The position numbers were made by a program, and so were the translations under genes. Of a stretch of DNA of 64,000 nt, positions 46,397 to 56,747 are shown piece after piece. Below the pieces are notes generated by a model. That model saw nothing but the letters and a program-made list of their open reading frames with translations. It made no database searches and was not told the origin of the DNA. Origin of the DNA: Mycolicibacterium vulneris (GTDB taxonomy: Bacteria > Actinomycetota > Actinomycetes > Mycobacteriales > Mycobacteriaceae); the NCBI RefSeq assembly GCF_002104765.1, contig NZ_NCXM01000001.1, forward strand, positions 310,001 through 374,000. The letters run 5' to 3'. How positions within the stretch are numbered: the stretch's first letter is position 1; each line of letters starts with the position of its first letter.

Positions 46397-47575
46397 GTGA
46401 GCCTGGAGGACGTCGACGCACTGCGGGTGCTGCGCGATGCCTTCGCACCAGGCGAGTCGGGGTCGCTCGGTTCCGGCGAACTCGTCCACCGCTTCTACGC
46501 CCATTGGTTCGCCCTCGACGGTTCGGTGCGCGATCTGTTCCCGCCCGAAATGGCCGCCCAGCGGCTCGCTTTCGGCCACGCGCTGCACTGGGTGTACGGC
46601 GAGCTGGTCGCGCGCCGCGCACAGGAGCCGGTGGCGTTCCTGGCCCAGCTCGGGCGCGATCACCGCAAATACGGTGTGCTGCCGCCGCATTACGACACCC
46701 TGCGGCGCGCGTTGCTGGCGACGCTGCGTACCCACTTGGGCGCGGCCTGGACCGACGCCGTCGACGAGGCGGCCCGGCAGTCGCTGAACCTGATCGCCGG
46801 GGTGATGAGCGGCGCCGCGGACGCCGAAGAAGGGCCCGCCTGGTGGGACGGCACCGTCATCGAGCACCTCCGGGTGTCGCGGGATCTGGCGGTGGTCCGG
46901 CTGCAGCTCGATCAGGCGATGGACTACCACCCCGGCCAGTACGTCAACGTCCACGTGCCCCAATGCCCGCACCGCTGGCGGTATTTGAGTCCCGCGATTC
47001 CGCCCGACCCCGGCGGCGGGATCGAGTTCCACGTCCGCCTGGTGCCCGGCGGCCTGGTCAGCCCCGCGATCGTCAACGAAACCCGCCCCGGCGACCGGTG
47101 GCGGCTGTCCAGCCCGCACGGCGGCCTACGGGTCGACCGCGAGGGCGGCGACGTGCTGATGGTCGCCGGCAGCACCGGCCTGGCGCCGCTGAGGGCGCTG
47201 ATCATGGACCTGTCGCGGTTCGCGGTGAACCCGCGGATACATCTCTTCTTCGGCGCCCGCTACCGGTGCGAACTCTACGATCTGCCCACCCTGTGGCAGG
47301 TCGCCTCCCACAATCCGTGGCTGTCGGTCTCGCCCGTCTCGGAATACAACAGCGACCCCTCTTGGGCCGCAGACTATCCCGACGTCACCCCACCACGCGG
47401 CCTGCACGTGCACCAGATTGGGCGGCTGCCCGACGTGGTGACCAAGTACGGCGGCTGGGGCGATCGGCAGATCCTGGTCTGCGGCGGGCCGGCGATGGTC
47501 AGCGCCACCAAGGCCGCCCTGATCGCCAAAGGGGCTCCGCCCGAACACATTCAGCATGACCCGCTATGGAGGTAG
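46397..47575 (+). CDS. Type II flavohemoglobin, Rv0385-like
   Basis: 392 residues. An N-terminal globin domain (to about residue 140) has the proximal-His helix LGRDHRKYGVLPPHY; the C-terminal FAD/NAD reductase has QLDQAMDYHPGQYVNVHVP, WRYLSPA, GSTGLAPLRALIMDLS and ILVCGGPAMVSATK. The M. tuberculosis counterpart (FHb, Rv0385) is a type II flavohemoglobin reported to oxidise D-lactate and to differ from classical nitric oxide dioxygenases. Whether this copy shares that activity is inference. A far longer open frame continues upstream antisense to clpB and is artefactual. Confidence 0.92.
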   Translation: MSLEDVDALRVLRDAFAPGESGSLGSGELVHRFYAHWFALDGSVRDLFPPEMAAQRLAFGHALHWVYGELVARRAQEPVAFLAQLGRDHRKYGVLPPHYDTLRRALLATLRTHLGAAWTDAVDEAARQSLNLIAGVMSGAADAEEGPAWWDGTVIEHLRVSRDLAVVRLQLDQAMDYHPGQYVNVHVPQCPHRWRYLSPAIPPDPGGGIEFHVRLVPGGLVSPAIVNETRPGDRWRLSSPHGGLRVDREGGDVLMVAGSTGLAPLRALIMDLSRFAVNPRIHLFFGARYRCELYDLPTLWQVASHNPWLSVSPVSEYNSDPSWAADYPDVTPPRGLHVHQIGRLPDVVTKYGGWGDRQILVCGGPAMVSATKAALIAKGAPPEHIQHDPLWR

Positions 47576-47577
47576 CC

Positions 47578-48480
47578 ATGCACGTCGCCACCCTGCACGA
47601 TCCCTCGTCGCCGGTGGTCGCGCAGTTCGTCCCCGAGGCGGGGATGATCGGCACGTCGCTGCGCGACGCCGGTGTCGAGCTGCTGGGCCAGCGCCGCGGC
47701 CTGGACGCCTACATCTCGGACGGCAAGACAATGGGCATCCCGATTCTGTATCCGTGGGCAAATCGATTGGGCGAGAACACCTATACCGCGCAGGACGTCA
47801 CCGTGACCCTGACGCCGGGAAAAAACGGGGTGCGCGCCGACCCCAACGGGCTACCGATTCACGGCGTCCTGGCCGCCCACCCCGGGTGGCGGGTGACGGC
47901 GGAGACCGCCAACGAGCTGACCGCCGAACTGGATTTCGGGGCCGATCCCCGATTGCTGGCCAGCTTCCCGTATCCACATGTGCTGACGGTGACGGCGGAG
48001 CTGGCCGACCGGACGCTGACGGTCCGGACCACGGTCACCGCGACCGGCGACCGGGCGGTGCCGCTGTGCTTCGGGTTCCATCCCTATCTGCAGCTGCCCG
48101 ATGCGCCACGGGCCGACTGGGTCATCGAGACACCGCCGTTGCGGCATCTGGGCCTCGACGGCAAAGGCCTGCCGACGGGCGATTCCGAGCCGCAGCCGGC
48201 GCGCGAAGAGGCGTTGCGCGACAAGGCTTTCGACGACGCCTACGATCAGGTGGCCGAGGGGTCGGTGTTCGCGGTGTCCGGCGGCGGACGCCGCATCGAG
48301 GTGCACTTCGAACACGGCTATCCGGCGGCGCAGATTTTCGCGCCGCCGGTCGAGGACCCCGCGAAGGCGATAGTGTGCTTCGAACCCATGACCGCACCCA
48401 CCGACGCGCTGCGCCGGGGCGGCTACCGGTGCGCGCGGCCGGGCGAGCCGGCGGTCACGCAGTTCGCCATTCGGGTCTGA
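47578..48480 (+). CDS. Aldose 1-epimerase family protein
   Basis: 300 residues with the galactose-mutarotase-like beta-sandwich pattern: GIPILYPWANRLG near residue 60, LPIHGVLAAHPGW (the His-bearing block), and FGFHPYLQLP with the second His, then CFEPMTAPTDAL with the C-terminal Glu. It could interconvert aldose anomers or hexose-6-phosphates. ATG 47578 is chosen because TGGAGG (47567-47572) lies just upstream; ATG 47566 is an alternative. It follows the flavohemoglobin gene by 2 bp and abuts the hspR stop with no spacing. M. tuberculosis has no such gene here as far as I recall. Confidence 0.9.
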   Translation: MHVATLHDPSSPVVAQFVPEAGMIGTSLRDAGVELLGQRRGLDAYISDGKTMGIPILYPWANRLGENTYTAQDVTVTLTPGKNGVRADPNGLPIHGVLAAHPGWRVTAETANELTAELDFGADPRLLASFPYPHVLTVTAELADRTLTVRTTVTATGDRAVPLCFGFHPYLQLPDAPRADWVIETPPLRHLGLDGKGLPTGDSEPQPAREEALRDKAFDDAYDQVAEGSVFAVSGGGRRIEVHFEHGYPAAQIFAPPVEDPAKAIVCFEPMTAPTDALRRGGYRCARPGEPAVTQFAIRV

Positions 48481-48864
48481 TCAGCGTCCACGGCGGGGCT
48501 GCCACACCACCAGCGCGGTGCTCTTGGGCACCACCGCCACGTCACGCCGCTGGCTGGGCCGGGTCTGCGCCAGCTCCTCGGTCAACTCCTTGACCCGGGC
48601 CTGCAGCGCCTCGACCTGATTGGTCAGCTCGATGATGCGCTTGATGCCGGCGAGGTTGACCCCTTCGTCTTGCGAGAGCCGTTGCACCTCACGCAGCAGG
48701 TCGACGTCGTGCTCCGAATACCGCCTTCCCCCACCGGAAGTCCGGCTGGGGCTGACCAGGCCGAGGCGGTCGTAGGTGCGCAGCGTCTGGGCGTGCATGC
48801 CGGACAGCTCCGCGGCCACCGAGATCAAAAAGGTCCGGGCATCCTCTTTGCGGTTCTTGGCCAT
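48481..48864 (-). CDS. hspR: HspR heat-shock repressor
   Basis: 127 residues, MerR family. N-terminal helix-turn-helix (ISVAAELSGMHAQTLRTYDR) and the wing sequence GGGRRYSEHDVDLLREVQR, followed by a coiled coil (QVEALQARVKELTEEL). HspR binds HAIR sequences to repress dnaK, clpB and related genes, assisted by DnaK. ATG 48864 matches the family start; the extra upstream codons in the frame are not used. It overlaps the dnaJ1 stop by one base (TGATG). Counterpart of Rv0353. Confidence 0.96.
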   Translation of the reverse strand: MAKNRKEDARTFLISVAAELSGMHAQTLRTYDRLGLVSPSRTSGGGRRYSEHDVDLLREVQRLSQDEGVNLAGIKRIIELTNQVEALQARVKELTEELAQTRPSQRRDVAVVPKSTALVVWQPRRGR

Positions 48865-50042
48865 CAGCGATTGCCCGCCCATCCCGCCCGGGGGTCGAAG
48901 CCGCTGGAACGCTCGGCGGCGGCGTACGCCTCCAGCGCCTCCTGGGCCGCGCCCTCCAAATTGGGTGGCACGGCGACCTTTACGGTCACCAGCAGGTCGC
49001 CGTTACCGCCACTGCGCTTGGGCACGCCACGTCCACGCACCCGCAGGATGCGGCCGTCGGCGGTGCCCTTGGGCACCCGAACGCCGACCTTGCCGTCCAG
49101 CGTGGGCACGGAAATGGTTGAGCCCAAAGCTAACTCGGTGAAGCTGACGGGAACGGTCACGGTGAGGTCGTCACCGTCGCGTCCGAACACCTTGTCCGGG
49201 CGCACATGCACCGTCACGTACAGGTCACCCGACGGCGCCCCGCGCAACCCCGCCTCGCCCTGGCCGGGCAACCGAATGCGCTGTCCGTCCTCGACGCCCG
49301 GTGGGATCCGCACGTTGATGGTGCGGGTGCGGGTGGTGACGCCGGTGCCCTTGCACTCGTCGCAGGGGTGCTCGATGATCGAGCCGCTGCCCCGGCAGTC
49401 GGTGCACGGCTCGGAGAAGCCGAACGCGCCCTGGTTGCGGTTGATCACGCCGGAGCCGTTACAGGTGGGACACACCTTCGGGCTGGTGCCCGGCCGCGCG
49501 CCACTGCCATGGCAGTTGGTGCACGGCGCCGGGCTGGTCAGCCGCAGCGGCATCGCCACACCCTTGGCGGCCTCGACGAAATCCAGCTGGGTTTCGGTCT
49601 CGAGGTCGTTGCCGCGGCGCGGCCGGCTGGGCCGGGCGCCCGAACCGCGCCCGAACAAGCCGCCGAACAGGTCACCGATGTTGGTGCCGCCGCTTCGGCC
49701 GGCGGCATCGAACAAATCGTTGAGGTTAAACTCAGCGCCGTCACCGCCGACGTTGAAGCCCCCGAACCCGCCGCTGTCGAACCGGCGCCCGCCAAAACCA
49801 CCGCCGGCGAACAGCCTTCGGGTTTCGTCGTATTCCTTGCGCTTGGCCGGATCCGACAAGACGTTGTGCGCCTCGGAGACCGCTTTGAAACGCTCGCCGG
49901 CGGCGGGGTTGTCGGGGTTGGCGTCCGGGTGCAGATCGCGCGCCAACTTGCGGTAGGCGCGTTTGATCTCTTCGGGACTGGCGTCAGAGGAGACGCCCAG
50001 CTCCTTATAGAAGTCCTTTTCGACCCATTCGCGCTGGGCCAT
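48864..50042 (-). CDS. dnaJ1: DnaJ1 co-chaperone
   Basis: 392 residues. J domain with the HPD motif ([13 protein letters not shown]) in residues 10-72, then a Gly/Phe-rich linker (residues 75-120), four CxxCxGxG zinc-finger repeats ([32 protein letters not shown]), and a C-terminal substrate-binding domain. It delivers clients to DnaK and stimulates its ATPase. Third gene of the dnaK operon, 61 bp after grpE. Start ATG 50042. Counterpart of Rv0352. Confidence 0.97.
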   Translation of the reverse strand: MAQREWVEKDFYKELGVSSDASPEEIKRAYRKLARDLHPDANPDNPAAGERFKAVSEAHNVLSDPAKRKEYDETRRLFAGGGFGGRRFDSGGFGGFNVGGDGAEFNLNDLFDAAGRSGGTNIGDLFGGLFGRGSGARPSRPRRGNDLETETQLDFVEAAKGVAMPLRLTSPAPCTNCHGSGARPGTSPKVCPTCNGSGVINRNQGAFGFSEPCTDCRGSGSIIEHPCDECKGTGVTTRTRTINVRIPPGVEDGQRIRLPGQGEAGLRGAPSGDLYVTVHVRPDKVFGRDGDDLTVTVPVSFTELALGSTISVPTLDGKVGVRVPKGTADGRILRVRGRGVPKRSGGNGDLLVTVKVAVPPNLEGAAQEALEAYAAAERSSGFDPRAGWAGNR

Positions 50043-50103
50043 GTCGCGTCACCCCCTCACCACTTCCTTTCTGGTCTCTGGTCCAATGTGCTGATTGTGT
50101 GGC

Positions 50104-50753
50104 CTAGTCAGCGGATGTGCCGGGTTTATCGTCCGATTCGGCCGGCTCGGCTTCCCCAGCCGCCGCGGCGGACTCACCGGTAGCGGCCGCCGCGTCGCCG
50201 TCGCCGTCAACCGTGTCGACGACGCCGACCAAGGCGTGGCGCAGCACCTGTTCACCCAGTTTGTACCCCTGCCGCATGACGGTGCCGATCACCGGTCGGG
50301 AGCCATCGCCCTCGTGCTGAACGGCTTCGTGCAGCACCGGGTCGAAGTCCTCGCCTTCCTCACCGAACGCCGTCAGGCCGAGGCCGGTCAGCGCAGTCTC
50401 CAGCTTGTCGGCCACCGATTTCAGCGGTCCGGATTCCAGATCACCGTGCTTGCGTGCCCGGTCGAGATCGTCGAGCACGCCCAGCAATTGGTTGACGACG
50501 GCCGCCTTTGCGCGGTCCGCCGCGGCCTGCTGGTCGCGCAGCGCCCGCTTGCGGTAGTTGGCGAAGTCGGCCTGCACCCGTTGCAGATCGGCGGTGAGCT
50601 CGGCAACTTTGCCCTCGGGTTGGGCCGCCGTCTCGCCGGCCGGCGCCCCTCCCGGCGTATCGCCGGGAGGGGGAACCTGCCGTACTTCACCGGTCTCAGG
50701 ATCGATTCGCCGCTTGTCGGTGACCGTCACCTGTTCCTGTGGGTTGCTTTCCG

Positions 50754-50757
<4 letters not shown>
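50104..50757 (-). CDS. grpE: GrpE nucleotide exchange factor
   Basis: 217 residues. Long N-terminal helix ([20 protein letters not shown]) and the family motif near the end ([20 protein letters not shown], then [16 protein letters not shown]). It releases ADP from DnaK. The C-terminal tail is Ala/Glu-rich. Start GTG 50757 overlaps the dnaK stop as GTGA, a classic coupling. Counterpart of Rv0351. Confidence 0.96.
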
Positions 50758-52616
<1,859 letters not shown>

Positions 52617-52660
52617 AGTGATTCCTCCTGAATGTGTAGAGCTTGTTTGGTGCCACTATG

Positions 52661-52680
52661 CTGAGTGAACCAGGCTCAAG
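52661..52680. promoter_or_regulatory. HspR (HAIR) operator of dnaK, proximal
   Basis: CTGAGT-N7-GCTCAAG, 45 bp before the dnaK start; 11 of 14 HAIR positions match. Together with the distal site it forms a two-operator array. The whole 52617-52965 interval between dnaK and the divergent lipoprotein gene holds no gene. Confidence 0.7.
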
Positions 52681-52714
52681 CCTGCCCTGGGGACGGTGGG
52701 CTGTCAACCCAGTA

Positions 52715-52733
52715 TTGAGTGTGGTTCGCTCAA
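52715..52733. promoter_or_regulatory. HspR (HAIR) operator of dnaK, distal
   Basis: TTGAGT-N7-GCTCAA, 99 bp before dnaK and 54 bp from the proximal site, about five helical turns, so both sites face the same side of the DNA. The left half and the right half match those of the clpB site exactly. Confidence 0.75.
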
Positions 52734-52965
52734 CTTGTCGATCATGTTAACGGCGGTTGACCCCGCCGTGTTCCCGGGGTGGCTAATATTCGGGACCGCA
52801 ACGCCGAAAACCTGTTGGGGCTATAGCGCTCTGGTCCGACGGGTCGGTCACGCGGTGATAAACCTGGGCCATCGGCTCGGTATCGATAGCCGCGCCAGGG
52901 CAGCGGCTTTCGCCTCTCGGTGCGTAACCTGAGTGCCGCTATTCGAATCGTCTGGGGAGCGGCGG

Positions 52966-53553
52966 GTGCGGTTTTCGGAGAATGCGCGGCGAAGCCTGGC
53001 CGGTGGTTCGCTGCTGCTCGTCGCCCTGGTGGGCGGTTCGGAGCTGGTGTCGGGCTGCAGCTCGATCATCGGGGGCCGACCGGTGGCCTCGCCCGGAGCG
53101 GGACCCACCGAGCCGTCTTTCCCCACCCCCAGATCCACACCGCCGTCGGCCACCGCGGCGCCGGCCCCGGGCCCGTCCGCCGCGCCGAGCAACCCGACCA
53201 ACCCGGCGGGCGCCATCCCGCTGCCGCCCGACCAGAACGGCTACGTCTTCATCGAGACCAAATCTGGCGTGACGCGCTGCCAGATCAACAAGGACACCGT
53301 CGGCTGCGAGGCGCCGTTCACCAACTCGCCGCTGCAGGACGGTGAGCACGCCAACGGCGTCAGCATCAACACCGGCGGCAAGGTGCAGTGGGTGCTGGGC
53401 AACCTGGGGGCCATCCCGACCGTCACCATCGACTACAAGACCTACGCGGCGCAGGGCTGGACGATCATCGCCAACGCCGACGGCACCCGTTTCACCAACG
53501 ACCAGACCAAGCACGGCATGTTCGTCAGCGTCGAGAAGGTCAACACGTTCTAG
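52966..53553 (+). CDS. Putative lipoprotein divergent from dnaK
   Basis: 195 residues from GTG 52966, which has GGGGAG at 52954-52959 as ribosome-binding site; a GTG at 52933 is the longer option. Signal peptide with lipobox LVSGC, then a Pro/Ser/Thr-rich linker of about 55 residues, then a C-terminal domain with NGYVFIETKSGVTRCQINKD and CEAPFTNSP, where two Cys can pair. This kind of domain recurs in mycobacterial lipoproteins (LpqJ-like, not certain). Function unknown. Its stop shares CTAG with the convergent DUF488 gene. Confidence 0.8.
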   Translation: MRFSENARRSLAGGSLLLVALVGGSELVSGCSSIIGGRPVASPGAGPTEPSFPTPRSTPPSATAAPAPGPSAAPSNPTNPAGAIPLPPDQNGYVFIETKSGVTRCQINKDTVGCEAPFTNSPLQDGEHANGVSINTGGKVQWVLGNLGAIPTVTIDYKTYAAQGWTIIANADGTRFTNDQTKHGMFVSVEKVNTF

Positions 53554-54095
53554 GGGCCTGAAACGCAGCCGTCCCAGACCAGGTGGCCGTCGGGGCGGCG
53601 GCGGGCACCCTCCGCTGGGCGGTGCGCACTGAGCCGGCCGTCCGGCATGAGGTGCCGCACGGGCACCCCGCGCCCGAGCACCGACACGTCGGCGATCAGC
53701 CGCCGGTGGCAGCGCCACCAGACGCTCTCGCTGCACATCACCGCCGTGGTGCACCGGCCGGCGTCGGCCAGGACCTCGTCCAGCGCCGCGTCGAACTCCG
53801 GCGTCCGGGTGCATGCCGCGTACGCCCGGAACGCGGCCACCGTCCACCAGCTGTCCGGCTCCGGTTCACCGGCCGCGATATGCCGCCGCCCGCCGAGGCG
53901 GGGCTCCCACCGATAGTCGATGCCGGATTGCGGCAGCCAGGATTCCAGGGGCTCTCGCCGCACGTCCGGATTGGTCCGACTGGCCGGGTATCGCCGCACA
54001 TCCACCACCAGCGCAACTCCCGCTCCGGCAAGCAACTCCGTTAGCCGCTCCCGGTCGGCCGGACCGTGGCCCACGGTCAGCAACACCCGCTCCAT
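53550..54095 (-). CDS. DUF488 protein
   Basis: 181 residues. Family hallmarks: LLTVGHGPADRERLTELL at the N-terminus, VVDVRRYPASR, the YRWEPRLGGRR block, and VMCSESVWWRCHRRLIAD near the C-terminus. DUF488 is a widespread small domain thought to bind nucleic acid or nucleotides; no enzymatic role is settled. Start ATG 54095. Monocistronic, convergent with the lipoprotein gene. Confidence 0.9.
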   Translation of the reverse strand: MERVLLTVGHGPADRERLTELLAGAGVALVVDVRRYPASRTNPDVRREPLESWLPQSGIDYRWEPRLGGRRHIAAGEPEPDSWWTVAAFRAYAACTRTPEFDAALDEVLADAGRCTTAVMCSESVWWRCHRRLIADVSVLGRGVPVRHLMPDGRLSAHRPAEGARRRPDGHLVWDGCVSGP

Positions 54096-54182
54096 AGGGA
54101 CAGCCTGCCCGCGATCGGCGATGGTGCCGACTCGAGAGCGCGAGGTGAATTGATTACCAGGCCCGCATTAGTAATCTGACCC

Positions 54183-54242
54183 ATGAGCTCGGGAGGGGTG
54201 GCAATGCGAACCGGGTTGACCAGCAGTCGGGCGAGTAGCTGA
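54183..54242 (+). CDS. 19-codon upstream ORF before the type VII-like gene
   Basis: ATG 54183 encodes MSSGGVAMRTGLTSSRASS and stops at 54242, 7 bp before ATG 54250. It could be a leader peptide, a mis-start relic, or chance. No Shine-Dalgarno is obvious for it. Low confidence. Confidence 0.25.
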   Translation: MSSGGVAMRTGLTSSRASS

Positions 54243-54249
54243 CGATTCC

Positions 54250-55431
54250 ATGCAACTGCGATACCTCAGCGTCCCGGCTCTGGTCGGCGTGGCCGGCGGC
54301 AACCCCTGGGCGATCAATGCGAGCCTGCAGGCGGGCAGCCCGGTGCAGATTTCCAACCTGGCCGAGGCGTTTCGGCGTGCCGGCCGATGCACGAAGGAGG
54401 CCAACGACGCGTTCGAGCAGGCCCGCACCCGCTTCGATGCCGCCTGGAACCACCAGAATGGCGATCATCCGATCACCGGCTCCGACGAAGTGCAGCAGGT
54501 GACGAAAGCCCTTGGGGCGCAGTCGCTCCAGATACCCAAGATCGGTGCGGACCTGGAGAACATCGCCGCGACGTTGGCCGAGGCGCAGCACGCCGCGGCC
54601 GGGCAGATCGCGTCGCTGGAAGCAAAGCTGCAGAACCTCGACGCTCTGATCGGCGAAGCCGACGCGATGGAAGACGACGGCGACCTTAGCCGGGCCGACT
54701 TCGATGCGCTGGAAGCGTTCATCGCCGAATGTGAAGACGACGCCGTTGCTGAAACCAAAGCCGCCCTGACCCAGCTGCAAGCGACCCGCGACGGCTACGC
54801 CAAGTCGTTTCAGGACGCGATGGGCACCCTGCACGCAGACGGATACGACTCCGTCGGTCCCCAGGCGAGACCCGGCCCGGCAGCGGGCGAGCCGCCCGGC
54901 GGCGGGGGTCCCAAGTTGAACCCGACGCCGGGGGATGTGGCGATCGCGGGTGCGGGCGCGGTGGCCGGAGGTACCGCTGACGGTGTGCGTCAGGCGGCGA
55001 CCAACTTGATTGCCGAGTCCCCCGGCACGGGTCCCGGAAAGGCCGATCCGGGCTTATTGAGGTGGCTGGAGGATCCAAAGATCGGTGGAGTCGAGATCAC
55101 GGGATTCTCCCGTATCGGCGGGGTGGTTGCCGCGGCCAGCGCGGTGCCCGCCGTCATGTCCGACGTTCATGACGGCAACTCGGTGCCGGAGGCCGTCACC
55201 CGGGAGGGTGTGGGTGTCGCCGCCGGGCTATGGGCGGGTGCGGAGATTGGTGCAGCGGTTGGATCGGTCGTTCCCGGGGCGGGGACCGCGGTCGGCCTGG
55301 TGGTCGGCGCCGGTGCTGGAGCGGTCGCCAGCTACCTGGCATCGAAGGGCGTCGAAGCAGCCTGGCACCCGGTCGCGGATGCGGTCGATAGTGCGGTGCA
55401 TGGCGTGGAATCGGTCTTCGGTTTCGGGTAA
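54250..55431 (+). CDS. Type VII secretion-like protein with glycine-zipper C-terminus
   Basis: 393 residues. Residues 1-200 are helical and match a mycobacterial family (Rv0026-like) held to be a type VII secretion signal/helical-hairpin domain: MQLRYLSVPALVGVAGGNPW, FDAAWNHQNGDHPI with Trp66 and an NG turn, and a coiled coil at 100-190. A Gly/Pro linker (205-228) follows. Residues 285-365 are hydrophobic and rich in GxxxG (VGVAAGLWAGAEIGAAVGSV, then GLVVGAGAGAVASYL), a glycine zipper as in membrane-inserting toxins. First gene of a tight three-gene unit. Toxin function is an inference. Confidence 0.75.
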   Translation: MQLRYLSVPALVGVAGGNPWAINASLQAGSPVQISNLAEAFRRAGRCTKEANDAFEQARTRFDAAWNHQNGDHPITGSDEVQQVTKALGAQSLQIPKIGADLENIAATLAEAQHAAAGQIASLEAKLQNLDALIGEADAMEDDGDLSRADFDALEAFIAECEDDAVAETKAALTQLQATRDGYAKSFQDAMGTLHADGYDSVGPQARPGPAAGEPPGGGGPKLNPTPGDVAIAGAGAVAGGTADGVRQAATNLIAESPGTGPGKADPGLLRWLEDPKIGGVEITGFSRIGGVVAAASAVPAVMSDVHDGNSVPEAVTREGVGVAAGLWAGAEIGAAVGSVVPGAGTAVGLVVGAGAGAVASYLASKGVEAAWHPVADAVDSAVHGVESVFGFG

Positions 55432-55443
55432 GGGGCACATTCG

Positions 55444-56004
55444 ATGCGATTCGATGAGTTTGTGCAGGAGTGCGGCGTCACGGTGTCCCCGGTCGACCGG
55501 TTTGCCGGGTTTGTGGTGGATGTGGGGGTACCGCCGGGCTGGGCACCCTTCGACTCGGCGGTCGGAGCCCGTGTGTGGATCTGTCGCAGCGATCCGTGCA
55601 TCGACGTGTTCTGTGCCAGCGCGGTGTTGACGATGCATCGCGTCGAGGCCGCTTTGGACCCCGCCGAAGCGTTCGCGATGCTGGTTGAGCAGCAGTTACA
55701 GACGGCGCCGGGCTGCAGTGAACTGCGCCGTGAACTAACCGCGTCCACCGAGGGTGCCGGGATCGCCGGGTTACTCGCGATGCAGATCGCGCACGAACTC
55801 GGCACCGTCGACAGCGCGTCACGATCGAGGATCATCACGGCTGAACAGGAGACGCTGATTACGCAATTGACGGTGACCGCGCTGCACGATTCGCCGGTGG
55901 ACAGGACACAGATCTGGCTGAAGGTCCGACCGGGTCCGGCGGCCGTCGCTGCGCCCGCCGGCCGGCACCGCGCCCCGGTAACCGCAAAGCGGGGCGGTCA
56001 CTGA
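55444..56004 (+). CDS. LpqN-like small protein without signal peptide
   Basis: 186 residues. FDEFVQECGVTVSPVDR and VDVGVPPGWAPF match the start of the LpqN family fold (normally lipoproteins), but there is no signal peptide, so this is a cytosolic form. Later residues (HRVEAALDPAEAFAMLVEQQ) follow that fold loosely. A role as chaperone or immunity partner of the adjacent type VII-like protein is inferred from position only. It begins 12 bp after the upstream gene and its stop overlaps the next start (TGATG). Confidence 0.7.
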   Translation: MRFDEFVQECGVTVSPVDRFAGFVVDVGVPPGWAPFDSAVGARVWICRSDPCIDVFCASAVLTMHRVEAALDPAEAFAMLVEQQLQTAPGCSELRRELTASTEGAGIAGLLAMQIAHELGTVDSASRSRIITAEQETLITQLTVTALHDSPVDRTQIWLKVRPGPAAVAAPAGRHRAPVTAKRGGH

Positions 56005-56738
56005 TGGCCGGTGGCGGGGCGAAAGGCGGTTGGGGACGGGCGCTGCGCTACTCCTTCGGAGGTTTCCTGTGCCTGGTGGCGGGCTTCAACGTGTTGGTCG
56101 GATCGACCTGGTATCTGCCTCTCGGCGTCGCCGTGACCGGCGGCATCATCCTGCTCGGGGGGCAGCGCCGGATTTTTCGTCCCGGGGTCAGCCGGATCGG
56201 TGACGAGATCGTCTGCCGCTACATCCCTTGGTACGAGGGCAACGCGTACATCGTGCTTGTGCTGGTCCCACTGCTGGGCGTCGCCTCTCTTGCGGCGGGG
56301 TATGCGCCCGGCAATCCGGCGTGGCTTCGTTTCACCGGCATCCTCATCTTGGCCGTGACTCCGCTGACCGGGTACGGCATCGTTCGCATGTGGCGGCGCT
56401 GCCTTCTCTGCATCACCCGGACCGCGTTAACCGTGCGGTTGGCCGAGCGGAAGAGCGAGTTGACCGAAATTCGGCGTGAGCTCGTCGAGTCGATCGAGCC
56501 CAAGCTCATCTCGCAGCCACGGGGTGGTCGCGCGCCGCAGGTCGCAATTGCCTACCGCCCCATAGATGCCGGCGGTGACACCGCCAAGACCGTGATGCTC
56601 GGGCTGCGACTGAGCGTTCCGCCGGTCAACCTCCTCAACGCACTCATCGCCTGGCGAGACGGCGCCCGCGCCGACCCGAGCGAGCTGCTGGATCGGATCG
56701 AAGGGATTCTTCGAGGAAGTCCAACGGCGGGCGTATAA
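56004..56738 (+). CDS. Membrane protein with PH-like cytoplasmic region
   Basis: 244 residues. Four hydrophobic segments: YSFGGFLCLVAGFNVLVGST, a YLPLGVAVTGGIILLG hairpin, AYIVLVLVPLLGVASLAAGY and LRFTGILILAVTPLTGYGIV. Between and after them lie short soluble parts (RRIFRPGVSRIGDEIVCRYI, and the last 100 residues with ELTEIRRELVESIEPKLIS) that look like a split PH-like domain. Coupled to the LpqN-like gene by a 1-base overlap. A polytopic partner of a membrane-active protein would fit the immunity position in the cassette, but no homology proves it. Confidence 0.72.
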   Translation: MAGGGAKGGWGRALRYSFGGFLCLVAGFNVLVGSTWYLPLGVAVTGGIILLGGQRRIFRPGVSRIGDEIVCRYIPWYEGNAYIVLVLVPLLGVASLAAGYAPGNPAWLRFTGILILAVTPLTGYGIVRMWRRCLLCITRTALTVRLAERKSELTEIRRELVESIEPKLISQPRGGRAPQVAIAYRPIDAGGDTAKTVMLGLRLSVPPVNLLNALIAWRDGARADPSELLDRIEGILRGSPTAGV

Positions 56739-56747
56739 CCGGTCCGA

